Shown: one piece after another, positions 44,921 to 56,270 of the stretch | Layout of the letters: each line of letters starts with the position of its first letter | Numbering within the stretch: position 1 is the stretch's first letter | NCBI GenBank assembly: GCA_963580285.1 | Contig: OY757020.1 | Location: forward strand, 102,303,497 to 102,367,496 | DNA: 64,000 bases | Source of the DNA: Lucinisca nassula | Lineage: Eukaryota > Mollusca > Bivalvia > Lucinida > Lucinidae | Reading direction: 5' to 3' | The notes under the pieces: model-generated | Databases searched by the model: none | Seen by the model: the letters and a program-made list of their open reading frames with translations, nothing else | What the model was told of the DNA's origin: nothing | Program-made: the position numbers and the translations under genes

Positions 44921-45896
44921 AAGCTTCATACCAAATATCGAAGACCTAGGCCATGTGGTTTCAGAAAAGAAGATTTTTAAAGATTTTCCCTATATAAGTC
45001 TATGTAAAACCAAAGGGCCCCGGAGCGGGGGCATTTTTGGCCCCAGCACTATAATTTGAACAATCTTGGTAGAGGTCCATTAAGTGAAGCTTCACACTAA
45101 ATATCAAAGTCCTGGGCCTTGTGGTTTCAGAGAAGAAGATTTTTAAAGATTTTCCATATATAAGCCTATGTAAAACCAAAGGGCCCCGGGGCGGGGGCAT
45201 TTTGTGCCCAGGCACTATGATTTGAACAATCTTGGTAGGGGTTCACTAGATGAAGCTTCATACCAAATATCAAAGACCTGGGCCTTGTGGTTTCAGAGAA
45301 GAAGATTTTTAAAGATTTTCCCTATATAAGTCTATGTAAAACCAAAGGGCCATGGAGCGGGGGGTATTTTTGGCCCCAGCACTATTATTTGAACAATCTT
45401 TGTAGAGGTCCATTAGATGAAGCTTCATACTAAATATCAAAGTCCTGGGCCTTGTGGTTTCAGAGAAGAAGATTTTTAAAGGTTTTCCATATATAAGCCT
45501 ATGTAAAACCAAAGGGCCCCGGGGCGGGGGCATTTTGTGCCCCAGCACTACAATTTGAACAATCGTGGTAGGGTCCACTAGATGAAGCTTCATACCAAAT
45601 ATCAAAGACCTGGGCCATGTGGTTTCAGAGAAGAAGATTTTTTAAGTTTTCCGTGAAAAAAATCTATTTTTGGCTCCTGTGACCTAGATGTGCAACGGAC
45701 CGGAACCATTTGAACAACTTTGAAAGGGGACCACCTAAGGATCATTCCTGTGAAGTTTGGTCAAAATCCGATCAGTGGTTTAGGAGGAGATGTCGTTTGA
45801 AGAAATTGTTTACGCACGGACGGACGGACGCACGGACGCACGACGGACAAAAAGTGATCCCAAAAGCTCACCTCGTCACTACGTGACGGTGAGCTA
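43534..45896 (+). mobile_element. array element P9d, complete with terminal hairpin
   Basis: Head, about thirteen monomers, tail (45650 onward), GACGGACGGACGCACGGACG tract, then the hairpin AGCTCACC-TCGTCACTACGTGACG-GTGAGCT and AAAA. Confidence 0.8.
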
Positions 45897-46854
45897 AAAA
45901 CCTAGGCCTTGTGGTTTCAGAGAAGAAATTTTTAAAGATTTTCCCTATGTAAGTCTATGTAAAACCAAAGGTCCCCGGGGTTGGGGGCATTTTTGGCCCA
46001 AGGGCTATAATTTGACATTCTTGGTAGAGGTCCATTATATGAAGCTTCATTCTAAATATCAAAGTCCTGGGCCTTGCGGTTTCAGAGAAGAAGATTTTTT
46101 AAGATTTTCCCTATATAAGCCTATGTAAAACCAAAGGGCCCCGGGGCGGGGGCATTTTTTGCCCCAGCACTATAATTTGAACAATCTTGGTAGGGGTCCA
46201 CTAGATGAAGCTTCATACCAAATATCAAAGTCCTGGACCTTGTGGTTTCAGAGAAGAAGATTTTTAAAGATTTTCCCTATATAAGCCTATGTAAAACAAA
46301 AGGGCCCCGGGGCGGGGGCATTTTTGGCCCCAGCACTATAATTTGAACAATCTTGGTAGGGGTCCACTAGATGAAGCTTCATACCAAATATCAAAGACCT
46401 GGGCCTTGTGGTTTCAGAGAAGAAGATTTTTAAAGATTTTCCCTATATAAGCCAATGTAAAACCAAAGGGCCCCGTGGCGGGGGCATTTTTTGTCCCAGC
46501 ACTATGATTTGAACAATCTTGGTAGGGGTCTACTAGATGAAGCTTCATACCATATATCAAAGACCTGGGCCTTGTGGTTTCAGAGAAGAAGATTTTTTAA
46601 GTTTTTGGTGAAAAAAATATATTTTTGGCTCCTGTGACCTAGATGTGCAACGGACCGGAACCATCTGAACAACTTTGAAAGGGGACCACCTAAGGATCAT
46701 TCCTGTGAAGTTTGGTCAAAATCCGATAGTGGTTTAGGAGGAGATGTTGTTTAAAGAAATTGTTTACGCACGCACGCGCGGATGCACGCACGACGGACGA
46801 CGGACAAAAAGTGATCCCAAAAGCTCACCTCGTCACTACGTGACGGTGAGCTAA
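45897..46854 (+). mobile_element. array element P9e, head missing
   Basis: About four monomers, then a second copy of the same tail and terminal hairpin (46826-46852). Confidence 0.8.
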
Positions 46855-46954
46855 ATATCCGCAGTATCAATCTCATTTACAAATCAAAATCTTGAATTTT
46901 GTAAAGGGTGAAATTCCGCTGTGGGATCAGCTTGAATGAAAAGTAACTCCTCTT

Positions 46955-47148
46955 TTAACCCTTATACTGTTCTTTACGACAACCCCTAACTTTGCAAACA
47001 GTGTAGATCCAGATCAGTTCTGATCAGGATCTTCACTGTTGTACATTCAATTTGTGAATTTGCAGGAGTAAATTACATCAAGTAATCTGATTGGTTCAAA
47101 GTCAGAAATGGGTGTGGCTCAATTTATTATTCAGCGGGATATGGGTAA
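46955..47148. mobile_element. MITE M2 (TTAACCC ends)
   Basis: TTAACCCTTATACTG left and ATATGGGTAA right. The hairpin GCAAACAGTGTAGATCC / GGATCTTCACTG is shortened. Close relative at 62951. Confidence 0.75.
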
Positions 47149-47227
47149 AAAGCATTTGTTGAATATCTTAGTGTTTTCTACTCCCCTTGATCACCAGCAA
47201 CCCCACCTTTGGAGCCGTTCAAAAGTG

Positions 47228-47601
47228 GTCCTACATAAGACTGGCACGATTAATCAGATAATCGAATCCCACCAAAATGATTATCATTACTGATTTGATA
47301 ATAATCGATTATCTGATAAGTACAATTTACTACCCAATGTTGTGTCTAAAATAGCTTGATGAATGGTAAACAGTATAGACGCTGATGAGACGTCGGGTTC
47401 TGTGGCGTCTCATCAGGGTCTACACCGTTTGCTAAGGTCTGTCTGTCCGAATACATACGATATTGAATAACATGTGGTAAGTCGATGCCAGAAAGGTAAA
47501 ATAATAAAATATTCAACGATTACTAATCGATTATCGATCACAATGACATGACTGATAATCAATTATCATTCAAGCTCTGATGAGCCAGCCCTAGTCTTAC
47601 A
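47228..47601. mobile_element. hAT-like MITE, 8-bp target duplication (7/8)
   Basis: Element 47236-47593; flanks GTCCTACA / GTCTTACA. Opposite orientation to 33975-34348, with the same AATCGATTATC dyads and the AAACAGTATAGACGCTGATG hairpin. Confidence 0.8.
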
Positions 47602-47778
47602 GACCAAGTTTGAACAACCCCAAAGCTCTTTTAGCGTAGGAGCTTTACTGTATTTGAGAGTTCGTTGAATACATGTGCAGACAACCAATGACCTGATTAC
47701 AACTGCGTAGATCGGTTGATCTTGATCTTCCCACTGTACACCGTGTTGCTATTTGCGTCTTATAAATCAAAGCAGTTA

Positions 47779-47833
47779 CATCAGACGCCGCGTTATGCGG
47801 CGTCTGATCAGGTTCTACACTGTTTGCCAATGT
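47779..47833. repeat. half of the GCAAACAGTG hairpin module
   Basis: CAGACGCCGCGTTATGCGGC and GTCTGATCAGGTTCTACACT, then GTTTGCC. Confidence 0.65.
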
Positions 47834-47924
47834 CCTAGTACACGAGTCTGGTCAGGATTCTATAGATGACCATCCTGTTTTACACAACTCTCACGTCACA
47901 GGGATAATAATAGCGCGGCTTTAA

Positions 47925-48468
47925 ATGGGCCCCGTCAAGCGATTTTGGTACTTATCGCCTATGCGAGCAGCGAAGGTTCAGGCGAGGCTGCGCATCTGCG
48001 CAGTCTCGCCAGAACCTTCGCTGCTCGCTCATACAAGCAGTGAATCAAGAGGAACCTTCAGACAGAAAGCCATATCCCTGGTCCCTCTGAATGGCTGGGC
48101 ATGCGCAGTTAGAATTTGTCATGACGGAATGCTCGAAGACACAAATTCGCTTGGTGGGGCTCAAATAACCGTTATCAGAATTTTGTACATATGCACAATT
48201 GCGATCAGTTATAATCATGTGGACATTATCAATGTAACTCAGAATTATAAATGAGCCCCGCCAAGCGAATTTGTGTCTTCGAGCATTCCGTAATGACAAA
48301 TTTTAACTGCGCATGCCCAGCCATTCAGAGAGGCCAGGGATATGGCTTTTTGTCTGAAGGTTCGTCTTGATTCACTGCTTGTAGGAGCGAGCAGCAAAGG
48401 TTCTGGCGAGACTGACCCCTCGTTGCTCGCATAGGCGATAAGTACCAAAATCGCTTGACGGGGCCCAT
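47925..48468. mobile_element. inverted pair of ~230-bp elements (545-bp palindrome)
   Basis: The left arm 47925-48163 starts GGGCCCCGTCAAGCGATTTT and ends TTCGCTTGGTGGGGCTC. The right arm 48252-48468 is its near-exact inverse. Each arm also has similar ends of its own, so this looks like two MITE copies head to head around an 88-bp spacer. Confidence 0.85.
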
Positions 48469-48650
48469 ATGGTAAGTTTGGGCCGATTGATAAACGATAA
48501 ACGCAAAGGTATATGCCTCTTTAAGCCAACAGCGTCTCGAGATAAGAATTGACTCTATGAGTGTCAACAGAAATTTGAAAAATAGTTTACTCCAGAAAAT
48601 TCTCTTTTTGTTTTCTTACAAAGTTATATATATATATATATATGGTCGTT

Positions 48651-48946
48651 CCGCCCCCGCCTATCGGGGCTTGATAAGATATTTGGGCTGCATGATGCTT
48701 CCACGCAGAGCTGTAACCGACCGCACACAGTTACTGGTAAACCGCTTAGAGGATGTAAGCTTGCCCAGGCAAAGCGGTGCGAGTCGGACGTTCCATGCTT
48801 ATAAACCCTATTGGTTTCATTGGGCGACACAGCTTGGGATGTCATTTCATCTCAATGTCGGGTGAAAAGCGCACAAAATTGGAAGCAACGTCTCCAAAAT
48901 GACCTGTAAAGTGTTGACGGGGACGTAAAACCTATACCAAAACCTA
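48651..48946 (+). mobile_element. SINE-A copy next to (AT)n
   Basis: It runs from CCGCCCCCGCCTATCGGGG to GGGGACGTAAAACCTATACC. An (AT)n run at 48626-48644 sits just before it. Confidence 0.8.
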
Positions 48947-49190
48947 CAAAAGATATAAATGACCGTTTGTCCGACAGCTTATTGCATGAATTGAAGATCA
49001 ATCCAAAAGCATTTAGAACAAAGATGTATTTATTTACGTAATTTTACATCATCGAAGTGTCCTAATCATGCCCGATTATCATGTATTTATGTGTGTATGC
49101 GTCCCTCTGTACGTGCGTGTTGTGTTTGTGTGTGTGCTTGTATATGTTCATTTGTTAAGAATACCAGTGCACTAATTAACCCGAGCCCTG
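48947..49190. other. no gene seen
   Basis: A short GT-rich stretch at about 49108-49140. Confidence 0.3.
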
Positions 49191-49445
49191 TCAAGCAAAA
49201 ATGTCTTCAAATGCGGCGCATACTGGTCAGAGCATTTTGGCGTGCACTGCGTGGATGGCTATTGATCTGTATCTGCACTGTTTGCTAAGGCATGTCTGTC
49301 TCAATACTTGAACAAATTTGTTTCACAATCCATCAAGGTGGAATGACAAACAGTGTACACCCTGATCAGACTGCAGGAGCAGTCTGATCTGTGTCTGCAC
49401 TGTTTGCTTAGGCATGTCTGTCTCAAAACTTAGGATCATTATGGT
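49191..49445. repeat. two worn copies of the GCAAACAGTG hairpin module
   Basis: 49196-49300 and 49347-49440 both end TGCACTGTTTGCTNAGGCAT and GTCTGTCTCAA. The second keeps the pairing arm ACAAACAGTGTACACCCTGA. Confidence 0.65.
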
Positions 49446-49605
49446 AATTGCATAGCCGAGAAACTTTGCTGCTCGCTGCCATGTAGCAGTAAGAAATCTT
49501 GAGGGAGCTTCAAGCATGAAGTATTGCATTTACACTTATAAGTTACACTGCGCAGGCTATGCTGAGTTTTTTTTTTTGATCACGATACCTGCCCTTTACT
49601 CAGGA

Positions 49606-49800
49606 GTTGGCCCTTTTGCACACTTACCAAGGCCCAGAGCATCGTTAACGAGCTCGTTAGAGGTAAAATTTTTAACTGTTCTCGTAAGTGCAATATCTAA
49701 TACAGTGGCATTTTTGCTGAACAAATGTGAGCAGCTTTCCTATTTGCAAAACCTGCTCACATTTTTTCTGCAAAAGTTTTAATATATTTGTCATGTTAAA
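49606..49800. repeat. decayed GGGGCCAG-type MITE
   Basis: GAGCATCGTTAACGAGCTCG and the stem AAATGTGAGCAG / CTGCTCACATTTTT match 29973-30200. Confidence 0.6.
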
Positions 49801-49805
49801 TTCTG

Positions 49806-50280
49806 TTTGTTTGGGAGTTTAACGGCTCAGTCAACACTATTTTAGGTCAGTTTGAGCCGGTCAGTTTACCTATCCATACTTACTCTGGGCATGCTTATAC
49901 GTAAGCAGTATACCAGTACAGTTCACATTCTCACGCCAGAAACTGACAACTGCCCTTCTTAAATCAGCGGAAGGGAGGGAATGATTGTAGAAAAGATTTC
50001 ATGATCAATCTCCACGAAAGAATGTTGCCGACCCCGGCAGGCATCGGACCCGCGTCCTCCTGATCAACAGTCAGAAGCGCATACAACTGAGATACCGAGC
50101 AGCGGTGCGAGTCGGCCAGTCCGTGCTTATAAACCCTATTGGTTTCATCGGACGGCAGGGATTGAGATGTCATTTCATCTTAATGTCGGGTTAAAGTCCC
50201 ACAAAATTGGAAGCAACGTCTCCAAAATGACCTTTACAGTGTTGACGGGGACGTTCAACCTAAGATCAAACAATAACAAA
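49806..50280. mobile_element. SINE-B (minus) fused to SINE-A 3' part (plus)
   Basis: 49806-50097 is SINE-B with a damaged tRNA head. At 50098 it passes into the 3' ~180 bp of a plus-strand SINE-A (GCGGTGCGAGTCGGCCAGTC ... GACGTTCAACCTAAGATC). Confidence 0.75.
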
Positions 50281-50640
50281 GACATAAAATCATGAGTGAT
50301 CGAAGACTAGAATTTGATTTTTCCACAAAAACACAGATGTCTCCGCCCTTTTGGGTGTCATATGGTATTGTACATTCCTCGAACTCTGCATGTACTCGCA
50401 TAGTTAATATTATTATAATATTAACTATGCGATTGCACGCAGAGTACGAGAACCATATGTGCAATTGACCGGAACCGTTCGAACAACCTCGAAGGATCAT
50501 TCCTGTGAAGTTCGGTCAAAATCCAATCAGTGGTTCAGGAGACGTCGTTTGAAGACGCACGCACGGACAGATGACGGACGAAATGTGATCACAAAAGACC
50601 ACCTTGTCACTCCTAGGTAGGTAGGCTAAAACCAACGCTC
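50281..50640 (+). repeat. hairpin plus 3' tail of a P9-type element
   Basis: A dyad at about 50378-50452 (CGAACTCTGCATGTACTCGC ... CGCAGAGTACGAG) is followed by the P9 tail (GAAGTTCGGTCAAAATCCAA, GACGCACGCACGGACAG). Confidence 0.55.
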
Positions 50641-50936
50641 TTAAGCAAGACTATAAACCAATTAAAATTTTCTGAGTGTTCATTATATAGGACCGAAATA
50701 AAATATAATCTGCACTTTTGGTGGTGTACGGGGATTATTCGACCCCACATGACCCATATTCAAACTGGACCGAAATGACATCAAAACAAATCCTCTGACG
50801 AAGTAACATGAATAATTGTACAAAAAGGAGGAATTTAGTGAGCATAATAGCGTAGACGAAATCTTATCCAGTAACCTAGTTTTTGATCCCACATGACTCG
50901 CATCTGAACTTGACGAAAATATTAACAAGACAAACA
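50641..50936. other. no gene seen
   Basis: Two related stretches (CCCACATGACCCATATTCAA, 50742 and CCCACATGACTCGCATCTGA, 50889) suggest a short two-copy array. Confidence 0.35.
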
Positions 50937-51166
50937 TTCCGATGAAGTTTCATAAAGTCTGATGCAAAACTGTAGCCTCTATCGTGCACACATTTTGAAA
51001 TAGTGACTTTGACCGAGCTATTATCAACGCAAAGATCTTGGGAACGTTAAAAAGATTGGACATAACTATGGCCCCTAGTGATTGCACAAGGTAAATGTTG
51101 ACGACGGACGGCGCACGCCGGACGTTCGAAGGACACAGGGTGATCTGATCACTCCGTGCTCAGGGA
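50937..51166 (+). repeat. 3' end of another array element
   Basis: CATTCCGATGAAGTTTCATA, then GACGACGGACGGCGCACGCC and GGTGATCTGATCACTCCGTG. Confidence 0.5.
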
Positions 51167-51393
51167 TGCAAATCTATATACCAGCACAAACCCCGCTTTT
51201 CTCCATTTACGGTAATTTTAAGATGCTCGTGATAAGGTTTTGCTAACAATTTACGGAATAAGAGTCTATTACGGATACTGTCTATATAAAAATTCTTTAT
51301 CCATCGGTTACTCAAGGACGTCCACTCAAGTGAAGCGCTCGAGTAAATGTAGATGTACAGTGAAATTCCGCTAAATCAAGACTTGTTTTTCCT

Positions 51394-51590
51394 TTAAAGG
51401 GAATGGATATACCTTCAGGGGAGACAACTCTTGCAAAAATATTTTTGTCTCTCATGTCAATAAGGTAAGAATGTGCCCCTTTAAGACTAGACCCCTTTTT
51501 CAGTGGGACAGGGCTAGTAGGAAAGCGAACAGGAAGTGCCGAAAGTTGTCTCCCTTTGAAAAAGCTGCCAGGTGTTCCCATTCCCCTTAA
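51394..51590. mobile_element. MITE (GGGAACACC family), minus orientation
   Basis: ACCTTCAGGGGAGACAACTC left and AGTTGTCTCCCTTTG, GGTGTTCCCATTCCCCTTAA right. Relatives at 32600 and 63751. Confidence 0.8.
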
Positions 51591-51701
51591 TGGTTGTGTT
51601 CACTACACAAAATGACCTCTACTAAAAGGCCATCTTTGGAACGGATCAAAAACATCTGAAAGACCACTTTTGACCAGTTCCAAAGATAGTCTTAATATAG
51701 A

Positions 51702-51836
51702 GATCAAACATGGTTTTTCATGCATTAACATTCGCTAGGTCCCAAGGAAGGTGTTGAAAACCGAGGCCGCAGGCCGAGGTTTTCAACACTTCCGGGGGAC
51801 CTAGCGAATGTTAATGCATTGAAAACCATGTTTGAT
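51702..51836. repeat. near-perfect 135-bp palindrome (MITE-like)
   Basis: GATCAAACATGGTTTTTCAT ... and its inverse meet at CCGAGGCCGCAGGCCGAGG. A related, more open copy begins at 56822. Confidence 0.85.
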
Positions 51837-52349
51837 CGCTATTATTGCATAAAAACGAAAAATCATTAAGCGAATTAAGTATAAAATGTAGTTTATAAGT
51901 CCTTGTTTTTTTGCACTATTTAGTTTCACCTGTTCATCTGTATCTCGCGAACGAAGTCTCTACTGACTATACCCGCTTCAGGGCCTGACAGTAAACATTG
52001 AAAAGTGCCGCCATCTTGGTGGAAAAGAGTTGACAATCTCGCTTAATTTTATTTTATTTGAAGTTTCCTTACAATCATGCGGATAATCCTCTCATCATGA
52101 ACCATATTATTGAGATGGCTTTTCATCTCTTGGTAAGTTTTGCTTCAATGATCTTTATTTGCTGAATTCGATTTGAGCTGTGCAAAACTTGATCGAACCG
52201 GCTACCTCTTTATCACAGTCACTTACCCAAACATCCGATCCGTAGATAATCTATCCACATCTTCCTATCTATGCCTGTCGCTCGATCTATCTATCTATCT
52301 ATGATCCAAACAGGCCTATGATATATCTATCTACCTGACTGCATCCCAT
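51837..52349. other. no gene seen
   Basis: Unique-looking sequence with a short (ATCT)n run near 52285-52300. Confidence 0.3.
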
Positions 52350-52500
52350 TTTAATTTTTAGGTTGTATGGCCCTTTCAAGAGTATTTCACTTCTATCGTG
52401 CCAACTGATAATCAGAGATGGGCGAAAAAACAGAGTATCCCGAAGAAAAACAACCTGACCATCCGAAGAAAAACTACCTGACCATGTCTTGAAGAACTTG
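52350..52500 (-). repeat. worn SINE-D fragment
   Basis: AATCAGAGATGGGCGAAAAA and GGTTGTATGGCCCTTTCAAG match the body of 30884-31115; the tRNA-like head is gone. Confidence 0.6.
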
Positions 52501-52829
52501 TCATTTCAATTGTTAATTTAATGATTAAGAATCAACTAAAAAAACATTGAGGTGGTTCTAACGAGCACCCACAACAAATTATATTTCTACCAGAAATACA
52601 TGTACCATCAAAATCCTTAAAATTTGGGCATCTTCAGGATTTGCTCAAATTCTCCTAAAATTTTAACAAATTTGTTATACCGTCCGACAAGGAGTACAAA
52701 ATGGCAAGCAGTGTAGACCCTGATCAGACTGTTCTGTTTCCTAAGGCCTATCTGTCCCAATACTTACGATTATTTTGGTAAAATATCGCATTTTCATGTG
52801 GTAAATGCTTGTTCTAGAAAAAAAAAATG

Positions 52830-53346
52830 TATAATTATGACCCCTTTGAACCCAGCTTTATATAGTAAAACCTTGATTTAAAGGATATATGCTATTTTTT
52901 TATTTCTGCTCAGAAACATAGATTGTGGGTACTCACTTCCCATCACGAAAACACACCTATATAATTGTGACCCCCTTGAACCCCACTTTTATATAGTAAA
53001 ACTGGGGTTAACGGGTAAATCTTATTTTTCTTATTTCTACTCAAAAATATAGATTGTGGGAAATCGTTAGAACCGCTTCAATGAGGCGGTTCTAACGAGT
53101 ACCCACAATCTGAATTTTTAGTACAGATAAGAAAAATGTCACAATTTTTCATCTAACATGTTTACTTTGTCGGCAAAAAAAGTTACAATGTATTTGTATA
53201 GGCGGTTTTTCGTAATGCAGAGGTGGTTCTAACATGTACCCCCAATCTATATTTTGAGCAAAAATAAGAAAAATGATTTTTCATCTAAATTTTTTTTTTT
53301 GGCGGTAAAATTTACATTGTATTTGTATAGGCGTGTTTTCATGATG
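52830..53346. mobile_element. MITE M3 nested inside another M3
   Basis: The inner element 52941-53217 (CATCACGAAAACACACC ... TTTTTCGTAATG) splits an outer copy (52830-52940, 53218-53346) near the tip of its central hairpin. Confidence 0.75.
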
Positions 53347-53504
53347 ATGCTCGGATGTGTTATAATCATAATAATTTTCTCTTTCTTTTCAGGTGTCAGT
53401 GGCAACAGTGTAATTTCAAGAACCAGTCAATGTGCATTTTCACCATGTTCACCACAATGAAACTGTGTTGATGGCAATTATGATTGAAGATAATTTCAAA
53501 ATAA

Positions 53505-54939
53505 AACTAGATCTGCAGTCGATGGTAAACCATCGCAAATACCCGCTTTTTCAATTAATAACATTAATGACTATGTATTAGCTAGCCAAAACTACATGTA
53601 AGCAAAAAAAGTTGCAAAGAACATTCTAACTGATAAGCAAAGTTTCAGAAGTGTAACTCTTATAGTTTAGAAGATATGACAAAGTCATACTTTTTGAGCT
53701 TTGACCTTGGGGTTATGTTGAGGTCCACCTAAAGTATCCGAATTTATTCTATATTCCAACAGCCATCCAATAACCAAGTTTCAGAAGTGTAACTCCAATA
53801 GTTCAGAAGATATGGCAAAGTCATACTTTTTGACCTTTAACCTTGAGGTCGAGGTCACACCAAAAGGAGCCCAACATATTCTATATTCCAAGGGCCATCC
53901 AATAAGCAAAGTTTCAGAAGTGTAACTCCAATAGTTTAGGAGATATGGCAAATCATAATTTTTGAACTTTGACCTTGGGGTCATGATGAGGTCAAGGTCA
54001 CACCAAAATTATCCAAATTTATTCTATATTCCAAGGGCCATCCAATAACCAAAGTTTCAGAAGTGTAACTCTAATAGTTTAGAAGATATGGCAAAATCAT
54101 ACTTTTTGACCTTTGACCTTGGGGTCAAGGTCACACCAAAAGTAACCTGACATATTCTATATTCCAAGGACCATCCAATAAGCAAAGTTTCAGAAGTGTA
54201 ACTCCAATAGTTTAGGAGATCTGGCAAATCATAATTTTTGACCTTTGACCTTGGGGTCATGTTGAGGTCAAGGTCACACCAAAAGTATCCAAATTTATTC
54301 TACATTCCATGGCCATCCAAAAACCAAAGTTTCAGAAGTGTAACTCTATTAGTTTAGAAGATATGGCAAAATCATACTTTTTGACCTTTGACCTTTGGGT
54401 CAAGGTCACACCAAAAGTAACCTGACATATTCTATATTCCAAGGACCATCCAATAAGCAAAGTTTCAGAAGTGTAACTCCAATAGTTTAGGAGATATGGC
54501 AAATCATAATTTTTGACCTTTGACCTTGGGGTCATGTTGAGGTCAAGGTCACAAAAAAGTTGCCCACTGCCATCTACATTCCATGTACTATCCACATGCA
54601 AAGTTTCAAAAGTGTAACTTCAGTGGTTGCAGAGGAGATCCAATCACAAGAAACGTGACGGACGGACAGACGGACGTTCTCACAAATGGATACTTATGTG
54701 GCTATTTTGAGCAAGATTGATACTTAGGTGGCTAATTTTAACCACATAACAGACCTTTTATGTGTCTAACGGAATAAATCGCACTTTCTCTCATTGACTT
54801 ACATTGATTCTGTCCAAGTTCATAGCCACCTATCTATCCATTTGTGTGTACGGACAGACGGACGGACGGACTGACGCCGGAGTGAACTGTGGTACGAAAA
54901 CAATATACCCGATTTTTCTTCGAAAAAGCGGGTATAATA
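53505..54939 (+). mobile_element. hairpin-tipped tandem-array element (P10), ~137-bp monomers
   Basis: The head CTGCAGTCGATGG-N4-CCATCGCAAATACCCGCTTTTT matches that of P1 at 9152. About seven monomers follow (AAGTTTCAGAAGTGTAACTC, AATAGTTTAGGAGATATGGC, TTGACCTTTGACCTTGGGGT), alternating in two subtypes. The 3' end has GACGGACGGACGGAC and ATACCCGATTTTTCTTCGAA then AAAGCGGGTATAAT. Confidence 0.8.
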
Positions 54940-55956
54940 ATATTAAAACAACATGATATTGTCTTTATCAGCTCACTGCTGGTCTTTTTAATGAAGATAC
55001 AGCTGCAGGTAGAGAGGATAATAATGGGATATTTTTTCTTGTTTTAATTTGGTGCTCCATACAAAAAAAAAAAAAAAAAAAAAAACCTATTCATCTCACT
55101 GATAGGCAATGCATACAAGTACCCACAGCATAAATTTTAACTTGAAACAAGAAAAAAATACCTCTTTTTTTTACCTTGTTATTTCTTATATGGACCTATG
55201 TTAAGAACATGGAAGCTTCTTTGATCCAGTATGAGGTGACAATGAATTTCAAACTGATGGAATGTTCACTTGAAATTGCCTTTAATTGGGAAAGTTTGGC
55301 ATAATATCTGTTTATTTCTTAATTTAAAATTGATTCAGTACTGCACCAGTGCTGTTTTTCAAATATAGATATCTGCATTTTAATAGTGACATAAAAAAAT
55401 ACAAGCTCTCTTTTTTTCAAGTACAGATAACACTTCACTAAAAGTCATCAAATGCAGAAAAATGCCAGTATTTTAAACATAGATGTATTGCTATTCATAA
55501 TTATTTTGGGATACCTATATTTGAAATATTGATAACAATATTGTACTACTCTCAGGTTTTTCGGTGCCTGTGACAAAGTTTTCATTTTTCATGGGCCGAA
55601 GTCTCCAAGATAGCTGACAGGATGGTATGCTTCGTCGTCTGTCAACATTTTTAAAGGACTTCCTCAAACTGCCCGGCTGATTTTAAATAAATTTCATGTG
55701 TTCATAACTCCAGATAAGGAGTACTAAGGATGAAGTCAGTCCATTAAATCATGTTGTGAATACTCATTCGAATTGCCTCATTGAGGTGATCCTAAGAAAT
55801 ACCGCAACATGTTTCTCGAAAACAAAAGGAAAATTATCCCTTTTTAATTGACCTATCTAACTGTAACCACATTTTCTGCTGGTCTTAAAATTTGTAAACA
55901 GGCGCCATGTGTGCCTGGATGAGGCGAACAGATGTGTCTCAGGGTTATGCCAGTTT
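54940..55956. other. AT-rich, no gene seen
   Basis: It contains a poly-A run at about 55063-55085 and a weak M3-type hairpin relic (55765-55800, CATTCGAATTGCCTCATTGAG). Confidence 0.35.
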
Positions 55957-56270
55957 GTTTTTTTGTTTCTTTGAATTGAGGTTTTATGTCCCCGTCAACA
56001 CTATTTAGGTCATTTTGGAAATGTTGCTACCAATGTTGTGGGACTTTTATCTGACACAGATGAAATGACATCACAATCCCTGCCGCCCAAACAAACCTTA
56101 AGCACCTCGAGTTTATAAGCAGTGATTTAATGTTTTATAGATAAACAAGTAAAACAACAAAAATAAACCAAAATGGTTAATATGCACCACTAATTTTCTC
56201 TGGGCAGGCTTAGACCCCTAAGCAGTTTATCAGTACTCGTGCGGCCGGTTTCAGCTCTGCGTGGATGCAT
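55957..56270 (-). mobile_element. SINE-A, divergent, with internal insertion
   Basis: Tail GGTTTTATGTCCCCGTCAAC and 5' part CTGGGCAGGCTTAGACCCCT ... CGTGGATGC; about 95 bp of AT-rich DNA interrupt it near 56105-56195. Confidence 0.7.

Noticed and set aside
38810..45605. Repeated 60-100 aa ORFs in the 38-46 kb block
   Set aside because: They fall in 166-bp monomers on both strands and change with every indel; they are satellite sequence.
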